Source: Anaerolineae bacterium (GTDB lineage: Bacteria; Chloroflexota; Anaerolineae; Anaerolineales; UBA11579). Taken from it: a stretch of 64,000 bases of DNA. Numbering within the stretch: the stretch's first letter is position 1; every line of letters starts with the position of its first letter. The stretch covers positions 1-64,000 of the forward strand of contig SCUK01000055.1 in assembly GCA_004297445.1 (NCBI GenBank), given 5' to 3'. Below, piece after piece: positions 24,959-34,379 of this stretch. Under the pieces are notes generated by a model. The model saw nothing but the letters and a program-made list of their open reading frames with translations, was not told where the DNA came from and did no database searches. The position numbers and the translations under genes are program-made.

Positions 24959-27143
24959 GCGCAACCCCATTCCCGAAAAACCGTCCGTGCTGGAACCGTG
25001 GCGCATTACGGCATTTGGCATCGTCGCTTTATTCATTTTTGCCGTGGTATTCGTGCGTCTGTTCTCATTGCAGATTCTGCAGGGTGATGAATGGCTTTCT
25101 GAAGCCGAGAACAACCGCACCGAGACCATCAGCCTGCCGACGCGGCGCGGGGTGATTTATGACCGAAACGGCATCATCCTGGCGCGGAATATCGCGTCCT
25201 ACAACATTGCCATTACCCCCGCAAACCTGCCGGCTGACCCCGGCGAAGTGGCTGAAATCATCCGCCAACTGGCGGAGTACACCGCCCTCCCCATTCATCG
25301 CGGCGATATTGAGGTCGACCCGCTGGTGCAGTGCGGAGAAAACCTGGGGCTTGCCGAGATGGTGGAAATCGGCACGTCCTTTGCGCCGTTCCAACCGGTG
25401 CTGGTGGAGTGCGACGTTTCGCGCGAGGTCGCCTTAATTATTCAGGAAAAATCAGCAGAATGGCCAGGGGTTTCGATTGAGATTGAGCCGGTGCGCGACT
25501 ACCCCACCGGCGTATTGACTTCCACATTTATCGGCTATCTGGGGCCGATTCCGGCAGCGCTGGCTGAGGCGCTGAGCGCCGAGGGGTTTGTGCCCAACCG
25601 GGACAAAATCGGTTATGCCGGGTTGGAACTGTTCTTCGACGAGGTGCTGCGCGGCAGCAACGGCCAGCGCGTGGTGGAAGTGGATGTAGCGGGTGAAGTG
25701 CTGCGGGATATCGCAACGGTCGACCAGCCAGTTTCCGGGCAAAACCTGGTGTTGACCATCGACACGCGGCTGCAGCAGGCATCCGACGCAATCTTAAGGA
25801 ACGAAATCGAACTGTGGAACCAGTATTTCGGCACGCTGCGCATCAGCAGCGCGGTGGTCATCGCCATGAATCCGCAAACTGGCGAAATCCTTGCGATGGT
25901 GTCTTACCCCAGTTACGAGAACAACCGCTTCGCACGTTTCATCCCACAATATTATTATGAGCAACTGCTGGCCGACCTGACCTACCCGTTGCTGAACAAG
26001 GCCGTGGGTGCCCAACTGCCGGCCGGTTCGGTATTCAAGCTTGTTACTGCGGTGGGGGCGCTGAACGAAGGCATCATCACGCCCGAACAAGTCATCCAGA
26101 CGCCGGGGTTGATCACGGTGACGGAGAGTTTCTATTCCAACGACCCGGGACGGGCACGCGAGTTCGTGGACTGGAACCGCGAAGGATTCGGCAGCCTGAA
26201 TTTCGTGGGCTGTCTTGCCAATTCCAGCAACGTGTGCTTTTACAAGCTGGGGGGCGGTTACCAGGACGAAATCCCGGAAGGCGTGGGCATCTGCCGCCTG
26301 GGCACGTACGCGCGGGCGCTGGGCTATGACCAGTTCCTGGGGATTGAACTACCGGACGAAACGAACGGTCTGGTGCCTGACCCGACCTGGAAGCGCATCA
26401 ACCAGGGCGAGAACTGGTCCACCGGCGACACGTACATCGCAGGCGTGGGGCAGGGGTTCGTCATCTCCACGCCATTGCAGGTGCTGGTCTCGGCGGCGAC
26501 GATTGCCAATGACGGCGTGCTGATGCAACCGACGATGGTGCGCGAAGTGGTGGATGGTGACGGCAACGTGGTACCGGTGGTAATGGATGATGAAGGCAAT
26601 CTGCTCACGGTGGGTTACGATGCGAGCGGGAACGTAATTGGCCTGGACGAGAACGGCAACGTGGTCGATGAGACGAATGTGGTCAGCCCGTTTACGCCGG
26701 ATGTGAAGTGGGACCTGACAGTGAATCCCAGAATCCAAAATTATGAGAACCCGTCCGGGATTGGTGCGTGCCGCGAGACGGATGAACTGACCACCGTCGA
26801 ACCGTGGGTATTCGAACTGGTACAGCGCGGCATGCGGACCGCAGTCACCAGCGGGACGTTGTTAGAGCAATTTGAGGGGCTGACGGTAGCGGCCGCCGGC
26901 AAGACGGGGACTGCAGAGTACTGCGATGCCGTGGCGCTGGAGAAGAACCTGTGTATCCCCGGCAACTGGCCGACCCACTCCTGGACGGTGGCATACGCGC
27001 CGTTTGACAATCCGGAAATCGTGGTGGTGGCGTTCCTGTACAACGGCGGCGAGGGCGCCAGCGTGGCCGGGCCAGTGGTGCGGCGCGTGCTGGAAGCGTA
27101 TTTTGAATTGAAAGCGATTGATGCGTCTCTCGGCGCGCCGTGA
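24951..27143 (+). CDS. mrdA: Penicillin-binding protein 2 (class B transpeptidase)
   Basis: A 730-residue elongation-specific transpeptidase that cross-links lateral peptidoglycan with RodA. One N-terminal membrane helix (about 20-42), the pedestal domain beginning LPTRRGVIYDRNG, then the transpeptidase: SVFK with Ser360 and Lys363, SSN 425-427, and KTG 651-653. An insert rich in Asn, Asp and Gly (about 545-585, DDEGNLLTVGYDASGNVIG and after) lies between SSN and KTG. I start at ATG 24951, inside the mreD end, with a GAGGTGG-like ribosome site; the frame's earlier start (24918) lies deeper in mreD. Confidence 0.95.
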   Translation: MSERNPIPEKPSVLEPWRITAFGIVALFIFAVVFVRLFSLQILQGDEWLSEAENNRTETISLPTRRGVIYDRNGIILARNIASYNIAITPANLPADPGEVAEIIRQLAEYTALPIHRGDIEVDPLVQCGENLGLAEMVEIGTSFAPFQPVLVECDVSREVALIIQEKSAEWPGVSIEIEPVRDYPTGVLTSTFIGYLGPIPAALAEALSAEGFVPNRDKIGYAGLELFFDEVLRGSNGQRVVEVDVAGEVLRDIATVDQPVSGQNLVLTIDTRLQQASDAILRNEIELWNQYFGTLRISSAVVIAMNPQTGEILAMVSYPSYENNRFARFIPQYYYEQLLADLTYPLLNKAVGAQLPAGSVFKLVTAVGALNEGIITPEQVIQTPGLITVTESFYSNDPGRAREFVDWNREGFGSLNFVGCLANSSNVCFYKLGGGYQDEIPEGVGICRLGTYARALGYDQFLGIELPDETNGLVPDPTWKRINQGENWSTGDTYIAGVGQGFVISTPLQVLVSAATIANDGVLMQPTMVREVVDGDGNVVPVVMDDEGNLLTVGYDASGNVIGLDENGNVVDETNVVSPFTPDVKWDLTVNPRIQNYENPSGIGACRETDELTTVEPWVFELVQRGMRTAVTSGTLLEQFEGLTVAAAGKTGTAEYCDAVALEKNLCIPGNWPTHSWTVAYAPFDNPEIVVVAFLYNGGEGASVAGPVVRRVLEAYFELKAIDASLGAP

Positions 27144-27280
27144 CGCTGACCCAATAACCCCTCACAACAACTGAAGATACTCTCTTCATCCCGCAGAATT
27201 GAAACGCGGGAGATGATTTGTGCGACTCAAGGGCGCGTTCCGGGCACTTGCACTATAATTGGCGTATTAAGGGATCGACC

Positions 27281-27967
27281 ATGCGCCCAACAGTACAGAT
27301 TAAAGGCATACGGGAAGGTTTGCTGGTCACCCTTGGCGAAGGGATGTGGTCGGATGTGCAGACTGCCCTGCTGCAGGAAGTGGCGGAAAAAGCCAGCTTC
27401 TTCCGCGGAGCAAAGCTCATCCTCGATGTGGAGAACCACATCCTCAATGCCGCCACGCTGGGCAAACTGCGCGACCTGCTGGCCGATTTTGACCTCTCGC
27501 TGTGGGCGGTGCTGAGCCACTCACCGACCACGGAACAAACGGCGCAGATGCTCGGGTTGGCCACCCGCATCCACCAGGGGAAACCGGAAGACAGCCCCGA
27601 ACCGGCAAACGAAGCCGGGCTGGAAGGCGCCGATGGACTTCTGGTGCGGCGGACTCTGCGGTCCGGGAACAGCATCGATTTTCCGGGGCACGTCACCGTG
27701 ATTGGCGACGTCAATCCGGGCGCAGAAATCATCGCCGGCGGGGATGTGGTGGTGTGGGGCCGGCTGCGCGGCCTGGTGCATGCCGGCGCCGAAGGCGACA
27801 CCAGCGCGGTGGTGTGCGCACTGGACCTCTCCCCCACCCAGTTGCGGATTGCCGGCGAAATCGCCCTCACGCCGCCGGACCGCAAGCAACCTCGCCCGGA
27901 AAAGGCGTTCCTGCGCGATGGGCAGGTTGTGGCCGAAGCCTGGAGTCTGCCGGGCAACGAGAATTGA
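27281..27967 (+). CDS. minC: Septum site-determining protein MinC
   Basis: A 228-residue FtsZ inhibitor. The N-terminal domain (1-~105, VQIKGIREGLLVTLGEGMWSDVQTALLQEV) is weakly conserved; the C-terminal beta-helix is clear: LVRRTLRSGNSIDFPGHVTVIGDVNPGAEIIAGGDVVVWGRLRGLVHAGAEGD. The ATG at 27281 follows AAGGGA; an earlier in-frame ATG (27218) lies upstream of a TATAAT box at 27254-27259 and is less likely. Followed by minD. Confidence 0.92.
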   Translation: MRPTVQIKGIREGLLVTLGEGMWSDVQTALLQEVAEKASFFRGAKLILDVENHILNAATLGKLRDLLADFDLSLWAVLSHSPTTEQTAQMLGLATRIHQGKPEDSPEPANEAGLEGADGLLVRRTLRSGNSIDFPGHVTVIGDVNPGAEIIAGGDVVVWGRLRGLVHAGAEGDTSAVVCALDLSPTQLRIAGEIALTPPDRKQPRPEKAFLRDGQVVAEAWSLPGNEN

Positions 27968-28010
27968 GACGAACCGCGCAAGCGGAAACCAACCCTTTGG
28001 GAAGAGAACC

Positions 28011-28856
28011 ATGACCGGACGTAAGAAATCAAGCAACAATTCGTCTGAGGCGGCCGGAAACGGCAAAGTCATCACCATCACCTCCGGCAAGGGCGGGGTC
28101 GGCAAGACGACTGCCACCGCCAACCTGGGCGCGGCCCTGGCTGCCGAAGGGTACAAGGTGTGCTGCATAGACGGCGACATCGGCCTGCGCAACCTGGACG
28201 TGGTGCTGGGCCTGGAAAACCGCATTGTGTATGACGTGGTGGACGTGATAGAGGGCCGCTGCAAGTTGCGCCAGGCGATGATCCGCGACAAGCGGCTGCC
28301 AGAACTGTACCTGATACCGGCGGCGCAGACGCGGGACAAAAGCGCCATCTCCCCGTCCGACATGGTACGACTGGCGGACGAGCTGCGCGGCGAAGTCGAT
28401 TACATCGTGATTGACAGCCCGGCGGGAATAGAACGCGGATTCCGGAATGCTATTGCCCCGGCGGATGAAATCGTCATAATCACCAATCCGGAGGTCTCGG
28501 CGGTGCGAGATGCCGACCGCATCATCGGACTCATTGAGGCCGAACAGAAGGGCCCCGCCAAGCTGGTGATTAACCGGCTGAACGCCAAGATGGTCCAGCG
28601 TGGCGATATGCTGGCTCCGGAAGATGTGCTGGAACTGCTGGCCATCGAACTCATTGGGCTGGTGCCCGAAGACGAGCATGTCATCGTCAGCAGCAACAGT
28701 GGTTCGCCCATCGTGCTAAACGAGAAGAGCCGCGCCGGGCAGGCCTTCCGCAATATCGCCAAGCGGCTGGCCGGGCAGACGGTGCCCTTCATGGACATGG
28801 CTGCGGATGACGGGCTGTTAAACCGACTGGGCAAATTTATGGGCCGGGGAGGGTAG
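28011..28856 (+). CDS. minD: Septum site-determining ATPase MinD
   Basis: A 281-residue ParA/MinD ATPase that recruits MinC to the membrane. Deviant Walker A GKGGVGKTT (26-34), switch I DGDIGLRNLD and Walker B YIVIDSPAGIE are intact. The C-terminal LLNRLGKFMGRGG is the amphipathic membrane-targeting helix. An N-terminal 18-residue polar extension (Ser/Asn-rich) precedes the fold. The ATG at 28011 follows AAGAGAACC; upstream in-frame sequence overlaps minC in another frame and is not coding. Confidence 0.96.
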   Translation: MTGRKKSSNNSSEAAGNGKVITITSGKGGVGKTTATANLGAALAAEGYKVCCIDGDIGLRNLDVVLGLENRIVYDVVDVIEGRCKLRQAMIRDKRLPELYLIPAAQTRDKSAISPSDMVRLADELRGEVDYIVIDSPAGIERGFRNAIAPADEIVIITNPEVSAVRDADRIIGLIEAEQKGPAKLVINRLNAKMVQRGDMLAPEDVLELLAIELIGLVPEDEHVIVSSNSGSPIVLNEKSRAGQAFRNIAKRLAGQTVPFMDMAADDGLLNRLGKFMGRGG

Positions 28857-28859
28857 GCG

Positions 28860-29114
28860 ATGAACTTCCTCGGACGCAACCGCAAGAGCGCCAACAGCGC
28901 CAAAGAACGGCTGAAACTGGTGTTAATCCATGACCGGACCGACCTGCCGCCCGGCATGATGGAAGACCTGCGGGACGAGCTCATCGAGGTCATTTCGCGG
29001 CACATCAATGTGGACCGCGATCGAGTGCGGATTCAGGTCAACCAGGATGGGCGCGAGCAGCAACTGGTGGCGGAAATCCCGCTCAAAGCCGCTACACGCA
29101 GTCGCAGCCGCTGA
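28860..29114 (+). CDS. minE: Cell division topological specificity factor MinE
   Basis: An 84-residue protein with the MinE pattern: an N-terminal amphipathic start (MNFLGR), the anti-MinCD helix with AKERLKLVLIHDRTDLPPGMMEDLRDELIEVISRHINVD, and the dimerisation strand RVRIQVNQDGREQQLVAEIPL. It follows minD by 3 nt. Its presence predicts an oscillating or gradient-forming Min system rather than a DivIVA/MinJ-anchored one. Confidence 0.93.
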   Translation: MNFLGRNRKSANSAKERLKLVLIHDRTDLPPGMMEDLRDELIEVISRHINVDRDRVRIQVNQDGREQQLVAEIPLKAATRSRSR

Positions 29115-29190
29115 GCGCTTAACATCCCCGTAACCTCAGTTGGGGTAGAATCCACCCTGACAGATTCATCTCTGCCCACCCCTATTCCCC

Positions 29191-30294
29191 ATGCAACTGA
29201 GATCCTGGCGTCACTTCGATTTCCTGCTCTTCGGCGCAATGATTGTGCTGATCGTGTTTGGCATTGCGATGATCGACTCGGCCGTGGCAGGTAACCCAGA
29301 ATTGATAGAGGCCCAGGCGGTGGAACGGCAAATCCTGTTTGCCGTTTTCGGCCTGGGGGTCATCTTCATCACCACTCTGCTGGATTACCACCTGTGGATC
29401 ACTATCAGCCGGGTGATGTTCGTAGTCATCATTTTCTTTTTGGGGTTGGTGGCCTTCGGCGGCGAAACGGCGTTTGGCGCACAACGCTGGCTGGACGTGG
29501 GTTTTGCCCTCATCCAACCTTCCGAGCTGGCAAAGCTGACGGCCATCCTGCTGCTGGCGGATTACTTCCAGCGCAACAAAGCGGGCGCCGGAACGCTGGG
29601 TTGGGTGTTTCGCAGTTTTCTTGTCGTATTCTTCCTCACCATCCTGATACTGCTACAACCCAATCTGAGCACCTCCATTGTCATTTACGTTATCTGGGCG
29701 GCGCTGCTGTTCGCCAGCGGCCTTTCGGTGCGGCAGATGATCGTATTTGGCATCCTGGCGCTGGTCCTGGCGGCTGTGGCCTTCCCGTTCCTGGAGGAGT
29801 ACCAGCAGCAGCGCGTGATCCAATTCGCGTTCCCTGACCCGGAAGCGCGCTTTGGGACCAGTTACAACGTAACCCAGGCGCTGGTGACCATCGGGTCCGG
29901 CGGTTGGTTCGGACTGGGATACGGACAGGGGCCGCAAGTCCAATTGCGTTTTCTCAAGGTGCGTCACTCGGATTTCATCTTTGCCGCCACGGCGCATGAG
30001 TTCGGGCTGGTGGGTACGCTGCTGATGCTGGCAGTGCTGTTCTTTCTCATCTGGCGGGTGCTGCGGGCGGCGCGGCTGGCGCACGACATGTTCGGGGCAT
30101 TAGTCTGCTATGGCGTGGCCACCTGGATCCTGTTCCAGACGCTGGTAAATATCGGCATGAATCTGAACCTGATGCCGGTGACCGGCCTGCCGCTGCCGTT
30201 CATCTCGCATGGGGGCAGTTCGCTGCTTTCGCTGATGTTGAGCATTGGACTGGTGGAAAGCGTGGTGGCGCGCCACAAGATGCTGGAGTTCTAA
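29191..30294 (+). CDS. rodA: Peptidoglycan glycosyltransferase RodA (SEDS family)
   Basis: A 367-residue SEDS polymerase with ten hydrophobic helices. FGAQRWLDVGFALIQPSELAKL, GLGYGQGPQ, LKVRHSDFIFAATAHEFGLVGTLL and MNLNLMPVTGLPLPFISHGGSSLLSLML are SEDS signatures, including the extracellular Asp/Glu region and the PFxSxGGSS end. Partner of the class B PBP encoded by mrdA. It lies 76 nt after minE. No clear terminator is seen in 30295-30399. Confidence 0.94.
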   Translation: MQLRSWRHFDFLLFGAMIVLIVFGIAMIDSAVAGNPELIEAQAVERQILFAVFGLGVIFITTLLDYHLWITISRVMFVVIIFFLGLVAFGGETAFGAQRWLDVGFALIQPSELAKLTAILLLADYFQRNKAGAGTLGWVFRSFLVVFFLTILILLQPNLSTSIVIYVIWAALLFASGLSVRQMIVFGILALVLAAVAFPFLEEYQQQRVIQFAFPDPEARFGTSYNVTQALVTIGSGGWFGLGYGQGPQVQLRFLKVRHSDFIFAATAHEFGLVGTLLMLAVLFFLIWRVLRAARLAHDMFGALVCYGVATWILFQTLVNIGMNLNLMPVTGLPLPFISHGGSSLLSLMLSIGLVESVVARHKMLEF

Positions 30295-30399
30295 GGCGCC
30301 GCACAATCGCGGCCGGTAGATCTATATCAGTATTGTATTTTCTTAAGGGGAATGATATTGTTTGGGCTTTTTCTTGCCACCGTATAAGTGAGCCTATAC

Positions 30400-31134
30400 T
30401 CAGCCGGATTTCTTCTCTTTGTCGCGTTTGAAATCCACGAAGCGATAGCCTACCCCACGCTCGGTGAGGATGTATTTTGGGTTGGCCGGGTCGGCCTCCA
30501 ATTTCTGACGCAGGTAATTGACGTACAGCCTGACATAATGCGGCTCGTCGCGGTACTCATAGCCCCATACCTTGGCGAGAATCTGGTCATGGCTGATGAC
30601 CCAACCGGCGTTCTGCACCAGATGGTAGAGCAAGCGGTACTCGGTGGGGCGCAATTTGACCTGCTTTCCGTCCACCCAGACTTCGCGACGGTCGAAATCA
30701 ATCTTGAGGCGATCATCCACCTCCAGCGCGCCGCTGGTGACACCGCGACCGCCTTCGGTGCGGCGCAGCACCGCCTTGACGCGGCTGACGAGTTCACGCG
30801 GGCTGAACGGCTTGGTGACGTAGTCGTCGGCGCCAAGTTCAAGACCCAGCACCCGGTCATCTTCTTCACCTTTGGCGGTGAGCATGATGACCGGTACGTC
30901 GTTGTTTTCACGAATGAGGCGCAAGACCTCAAAGCCGTCAAAATCCGGCATCATCACATCCAGTAGTACCAGGTCAGGGAGGGTCTGGCGGAGTTTGTCC
31001 ATTGCCTGCTGGCCGGAAAAGGCTTCGACGACTTCAAATCCGTCATGTTCCAGGTTAAGACGGATGAAGCGCACCATGCGTTCTTCATCATCCACCACGA
31101 GGATGCGGCGGTTGGCAATTTCCTGTTCAGACAT
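30400..31134 (-). CDS. OmpR/PhoB-family response regulator
   Basis: A 244-residue two-component regulator. The receiver domain has acidic pair Asp15/Asp16, phospho-acceptor Asp59 (LLDVMMPD), Thr86 and Lys108 (YVTKPF). The C-terminal winged helix (about 140-235) has the DNA-contact segment [18 protein letters not shown]. It resembles KdpE/MtrA-type regulators. No histidine kinase is in this operon; the large one at 46317-49592 is the nearest. It is the last gene of the six-gene signalling operon, 8 nt after the 80-residue protein. Confidence 0.92.
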   Translation of the reverse strand: MSEQEIANRRILVVDDEERMVRFIRLNLEHDGFEVVEAFSGQQAMDKLRQTLPDLVLLDVMMPDFDGFEVLRLIRENNDVPVIMLTAKGEEDDRVLGLELGADDYVTKPFSPRELVSRVKAVLRRTEGGRGVTSGALEVDDRLKIDFDRREVWVDGKQVKLRPTEYRLLYHLVQNAGWVISHDQILAKVWGYEYRDEPHYVRLYVNYLRQKLEADPANPKYILTERGVGYRFVDFKRDKEKKSG

Positions 31135-31142
31135 GGAGAATC

Positions 31143-31385
31143 CTACTCGCGGACGAAGCCGATAATCGCTTCTTCTTCATCACTGGGAAGAATTTCGATA
31201 AAGTTGATACGCACCCACGGCCAGATAACGGTAGTGACCGAGGCTTCCACATAGTGAATGTCTTTGCCATCGCGCTTGCGCGGGTTGTTGACGATGAGAA
31301 GGTTGTCATTGATGCCGGGCAATTGTTCGATCTCGCCCAGAATGGTCTCTTCATTGGCAATGTGGATCAGGATTGAAATTGGCAT
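31143..31385 (-). CDS. Conserved-looking small protein in signalling operon (80 aa)
   Basis: An 80-residue acidic protein I cannot assign. It begins [34 protein letters not shown] and ends with [12 protein letters not shown], a pattern of alternating beta and helical segments without Cys, signal or membrane span. Its tight place between the FHA and response-regulator genes (8 and 28 nt gaps) argues it is real and functionally linked, perhaps as a small adaptor. Confidence 0.75.
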   Translation of the reverse strand: MPISILIHIANEETILGEIEQLPGINDNLLIVNNPRKRDGKDIHYVEASVTTVIWPWVRINFIEILPSDEEEAIIGFVRE

Positions 31386-31413
31386 CCGGGGCTCCTAGGA
31401 TGGCAGCAGAATG

Positions 31414-31935
31414 TCAGTCCTGGCGCACCAGGGCCTGCAACTTGAACCTGCCAAGAGCGACCATGTCGCCGTGGCGAAGTTCGTACTCACGATGCGGCTG
31501 CAGTTTTTCGTTGTTGAGGCGGGTGCCGTTGCTGGAACCGAGGTCAATCAGAAGGATGTGATCCTCGCTCAGTTTGATTGTGGCGTGCAAGCGGCTGACG
31601 CCCTGCGAATAGGCATCGTAGGGGGTGAGGTCGATATCCGGAAGGATGGACTGACCTTCACTCACCCGCCCCACGGTGAACTCATCGCGACCCACCAAAG
31701 GCAGAATCTGACCGGTACGTACAACGTGCAGGCTTATCAGGGCATCCGAGGTCTGGATGGCGGGCGGCGGAGCAACGGCCTCCATGCTGCCAGAGACCTG
31801 AGCTTTTGACGCATCGGTAGGCCGGACGCTGGCGGTGGACAGGCCATCTTCCGTGACCAGTTTTGTCCCGCATTCGGCACAGAACAATGCCCCATCGAAG
31901 TTGGCGTGATTGCAGTTCGGGCACTGAACACTCAT
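31414..31935 (-). CDS. FHA-domain protein with N-terminal zinc ribbon
   Basis: A 173-residue phosphothreonine-reader protein. The N-terminal zinc ribbon has Cys5, Cys8, Cys19 and Cys22 (CPNC...CAEC). A Ser/Ala-rich linker leads to the FHA fold (about 80-165) with VGR, SRLHATI and DLGSSNGTRLN, the phosphothreonine-binding loops. It probably docks proteins phosphorylated by the kinase of the same operon. No membrane segment. Confidence 0.9.
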   Translation of the reverse strand: MSVQCPNCNHANFDGALFCAECGTKLVTEDGLSTASVRPTDASKAQVSGSMEAVAPPPAIQTSDALISLHVVRTGQILPLVGRDEFTVGRVSEGQSILPDIDLTPYDAYSQGVSRLHATIKLSEDHILLIDLGSSNGTRLNNEKLQPHREYELRHGDMVALGRFKLQALVRQD

Positions 31936-31950
31936 TGGGCCAAGATCTCC

Positions 31951-33423
31951 TTATTCTCCATTGGGCAGCACCAAAGCGCGCGTCCCATATTTTATCTGCT
32001 TTTTTGAGTCTTCGCTGACTGAATTGCCGTTCTGGAGGTTTTTTAATTCCAGACGGACGGTGTGGGCGAGGTCCGGGCGGCCGGCGGAGAGCAGTTGAAC
32101 GGCCAGCGAGTTGAGGCGAGCGGTACCCTTTTCGATATCACCGGCCTCGATTTCCTGGCGGGCCTTTTCCTGCATGCGGTAAAGCGAGAGGCGGGACATG
32201 GCCTTGACCAGCACCTGCGGCGGCGGTTCGACTTCGGCATCTTTGGCGGCAGGCCGGGCGAGACTGACCCGGGCGGTGGTGTCCGGTATCTTGCGGGTCG
32301 GAATTTTGAGGTTCAGGTCGCCATCCAGCAGGGTGATTTCGCGCGAGCCTTCAGGCACACGGTGAATCAGGAATTCCATGAGCACGGAGAGGCTGGGGCC
32401 GAGGGGGATATTACCAAAATGGACGGGGGTCGCTATACGCAATGCGCTGGGGTCTGGGGAAAGGCGAAAAGCGTAGCGCAATTCAACGTCGGGACTGCTC
32501 TTGTAGGCGATGGAGACGTTATTGGCATACGTTCGCGAGATGTTCTGGAACTGCTTCTCCAACAACCGCCGGATATCATCCGGGCGAGCGGCATAGGAAC
32601 TGGAACCGCCCGTCTTGCGGCAGAGTTCGTCCAAGAACTCGTCGTTCCACTCATGGCCGATGCCCAGGCCGCTGATGGTGATGCCACGATTGGAAGCAAA
32701 GTCTGCCACTTCCAGGCAGGCGGCGTCATCGCCATAGGTGCGGCCATCGGTGACCAGAAGAATCTGATTGACAAATGAGGGACCCAGGTTGCGCGCCACC
32801 TCATTCATGGCAGCTTTCAAGCCATGCAGCATTTCCGTGCCGCCACCCGTATTCAACTGGCTGATGCGGGCCTCCACACGCCCCAGGTCTACCCCGCGCT
32901 CCGCCGAGACAATGACTTCCGCCCGATCATTGAAGGTAATGAGCGAGAAGTAGTCTTCAGGCTGCAGGGCCTTTACCATCGTGGTCGCGGTGGACTTGAC
33001 CATCTCCAACCGTTGCCCGGACATGCTGGTGGAGGTATCCAGCAGAAGGCAGACATTGAGCGAGGGTTTCTTGCGGTCTTCTTCGGTGGGCCGCGAGAGC
33101 AAATCCATCAAGACATAAACAAGCTGGGCGCTTTCCATGGTCGGCAAGATACTGCGGCTGTAAATGGCATTGACCATCACATCTGCCGGCGGGTCGATAT
33201 CGTCCGGCAGCAGTTTGTCATAATCCTGGCGCTTTTGTGGATTGGAGAGAATTTCGTAGGCTTCCTGGATTTGCAGGAAGAGTTCGGTATCATCCGGGTT
33301 GGCGCTGGCATCGGGATGGAGACGGCGCGCGGCGGCATGATAGGCGTGGCGGATATCGTCAGCCGTCGCTCGTTTTCCCACCCCCAGACGGGCGTAGAAA
33401 TTATCCAGATATCCAGTTGCCAT
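31951..33423 (-). CDS. J-domain and von Willebrand factor A fusion protein
   Basis: A 490-residue fusion. Residues 5-72 are a DnaJ-type J domain with the HPD motif at 36-38, so it may stimulate an Hsp70 ATPase. Residues about 120-305 are a VWA domain with a complete MIDAS start DTSTS (129-133). The rest (about 310-450) is beta-rich, as in other VWA co-chelatase or stress proteins, ending in a helical tail. No signal peptide or membrane span, so it acts in the cytoplasm. It lies between PP2C and FHA genes (9 and 15 nt gaps). A J domain fused to VWA is rare; a role as phospho-regulated assembly or chaperone adaptor is inference. Confidence 0.88.
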   Translation of the reverse strand: MATGYLDNFYARLGVGKRATADDIRHAYHAAARRLHPDASANPDDTELFLQIQEAYEILSNPQKRQDYDKLLPDDIDPPADVMVNAIYSRSILPTMESAQLVYVLMDLLSRPTEEDRKKPSLNVCLLLDTSTSMSGQRLEMVKSTATTMVKALQPEDYFSLITFNDRAEVIVSAERGVDLGRVEARISQLNTGGGTEMLHGLKAAMNEVARNLGPSFVNQILLVTDGRTYGDDAACLEVADFASNRGITISGLGIGHEWNDEFLDELCRKTGGSSSYAARPDDIRRLLEKQFQNISRTYANNVSIAYKSSPDVELRYAFRLSPDPSALRIATPVHFGNIPLGPSLSVLMEFLIHRVPEGSREITLLDGDLNLKIPTRKIPDTTARVSLARPAAKDAEVEPPPQVLVKAMSRLSLYRMQEKARQEIEAGDIEKGTARLNSLAVQLLSAGRPDLAHTVRLELKNLQNGNSVSEDSKKQIKYGTRALVLPNGE

Positions 33424-33432
33424 ACCCCTCCG

Positions 33433-34362
33433 CTATTCCACCAGTCTGACGAGAATTGCCGTAATGTTATCCGGGCCACCAGCATCATTGGCGGCGTCCA
33501 CCAGACTCTGGCAGGCCATTTGGGGGTTGGGAGCGCTAACCACAATGTCAAACAATTCGTCTTCGGTCATCACGCCCCACAAGCCATCCGAGCATATCAG
33601 CAGATAGCCAGGCTGCGGCAATTGGGCCGTGAACACATCCGGTTCGAGCGAATCGCCCTGCCCCAAAGCACGGTAGAGCATGGACTTTTGCGGGTGGACG
33701 GTGGCTTCTTCCGCGGTTATCTGGCCGAGTTCCTGGAAGCGCTTAACGATAGAGTGATCACGGGTCAGGGTTTGGACGCGACCATCCAGAAAAATCGAGT
33801 AGGCGCGCGAATCACCAACATGCGCGACCGTCATTTGTGAATTGAGGACCAGGGCGGCGGTGAGGGTAGTGCCACCGCCCGGTGCGGCGCGCAGAATCTC
33901 TTCATGGGCGCGTAGCACACCCTGGCGCATTATTTCCTGGAGGGATTCCTGCGGCGGTTCCGGGTGCACGCCAAACAATGAGGCGTGAAGATTCTTGAAA
34001 AGATAGTTGCTCATGGCACGCACTGCAATGTCGCTGGCGATGTGGCCGTTTTCATGGCCACCCATGCCATCGGCCACGATAAAAATGCCCAACGGCAGAG
34101 TGGCAGAGCTGGTGGAAATCGTGGCGGTGTGGGCAAACAGCGCGTCTTCGTTATTGTCGCGCTGACGGCCCTGATTGCGCCCCATGCCAACCACCAGTTG
34201 CGGGGGTTCAATGCGGTGCGCCCGAGTGAGGCCCTCAATTTGATTTTCATCCAACGGCGCGGTGGAGGCTTCGCTGGCCTGGACCAGAGCAGCGCGTGGA
34301 ACGGTGATTTCTTTGCGCTGGTTATCTGGTTTTGCAAACAATCGCTTGAAGAAATTTCCCAA
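33433..34362 (-). CDS. PP2C-family Ser/Thr phosphatase of the signalling operon
   Basis: A 309-residue PP2C with a basic ~55-residue N-terminal extension before the catalytic domain. Motifs: RDNNEDA (68-74), DGMGGHENG (98-106), GGTTLTAAL, HVGDSRAY, CSDGLWGVM and GGPDNITAI. It lies 17 nt after the kinase gene and should reverse that kinase's action. It differs from the PP2C at 4332-5114 in the extension and an insert after the first Asp motif. Confidence 0.92.
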   Translation of the reverse strand: MGNFFKRLFAKPDNQRKEITVPRAALVQASEASTAPLDENQIEGLTRAHRIEPPQLVVGMGRNQGRQRDNNEDALFAHTATISTSSATLPLGIFIVADGMGGHENGHIASDIAVRAMSNYLFKNLHASLFGVHPEPPQESLQEIMRQGVLRAHEEILRAAPGGGTTLTAALVLNSQMTVAHVGDSRAYSIFLDGRVQTLTRDHSIVKRFQELGQITAEEATVHPQKSMLYRALGQGDSLEPDVFTAQLPQPGYLLICSDGLWGVMTEDELFDIVVSAPNPQMACQSLVDAANDAGGPDNITAILVRLVE

Positions 34363-34379
34363 GACGTCCCTCTTTCCGC

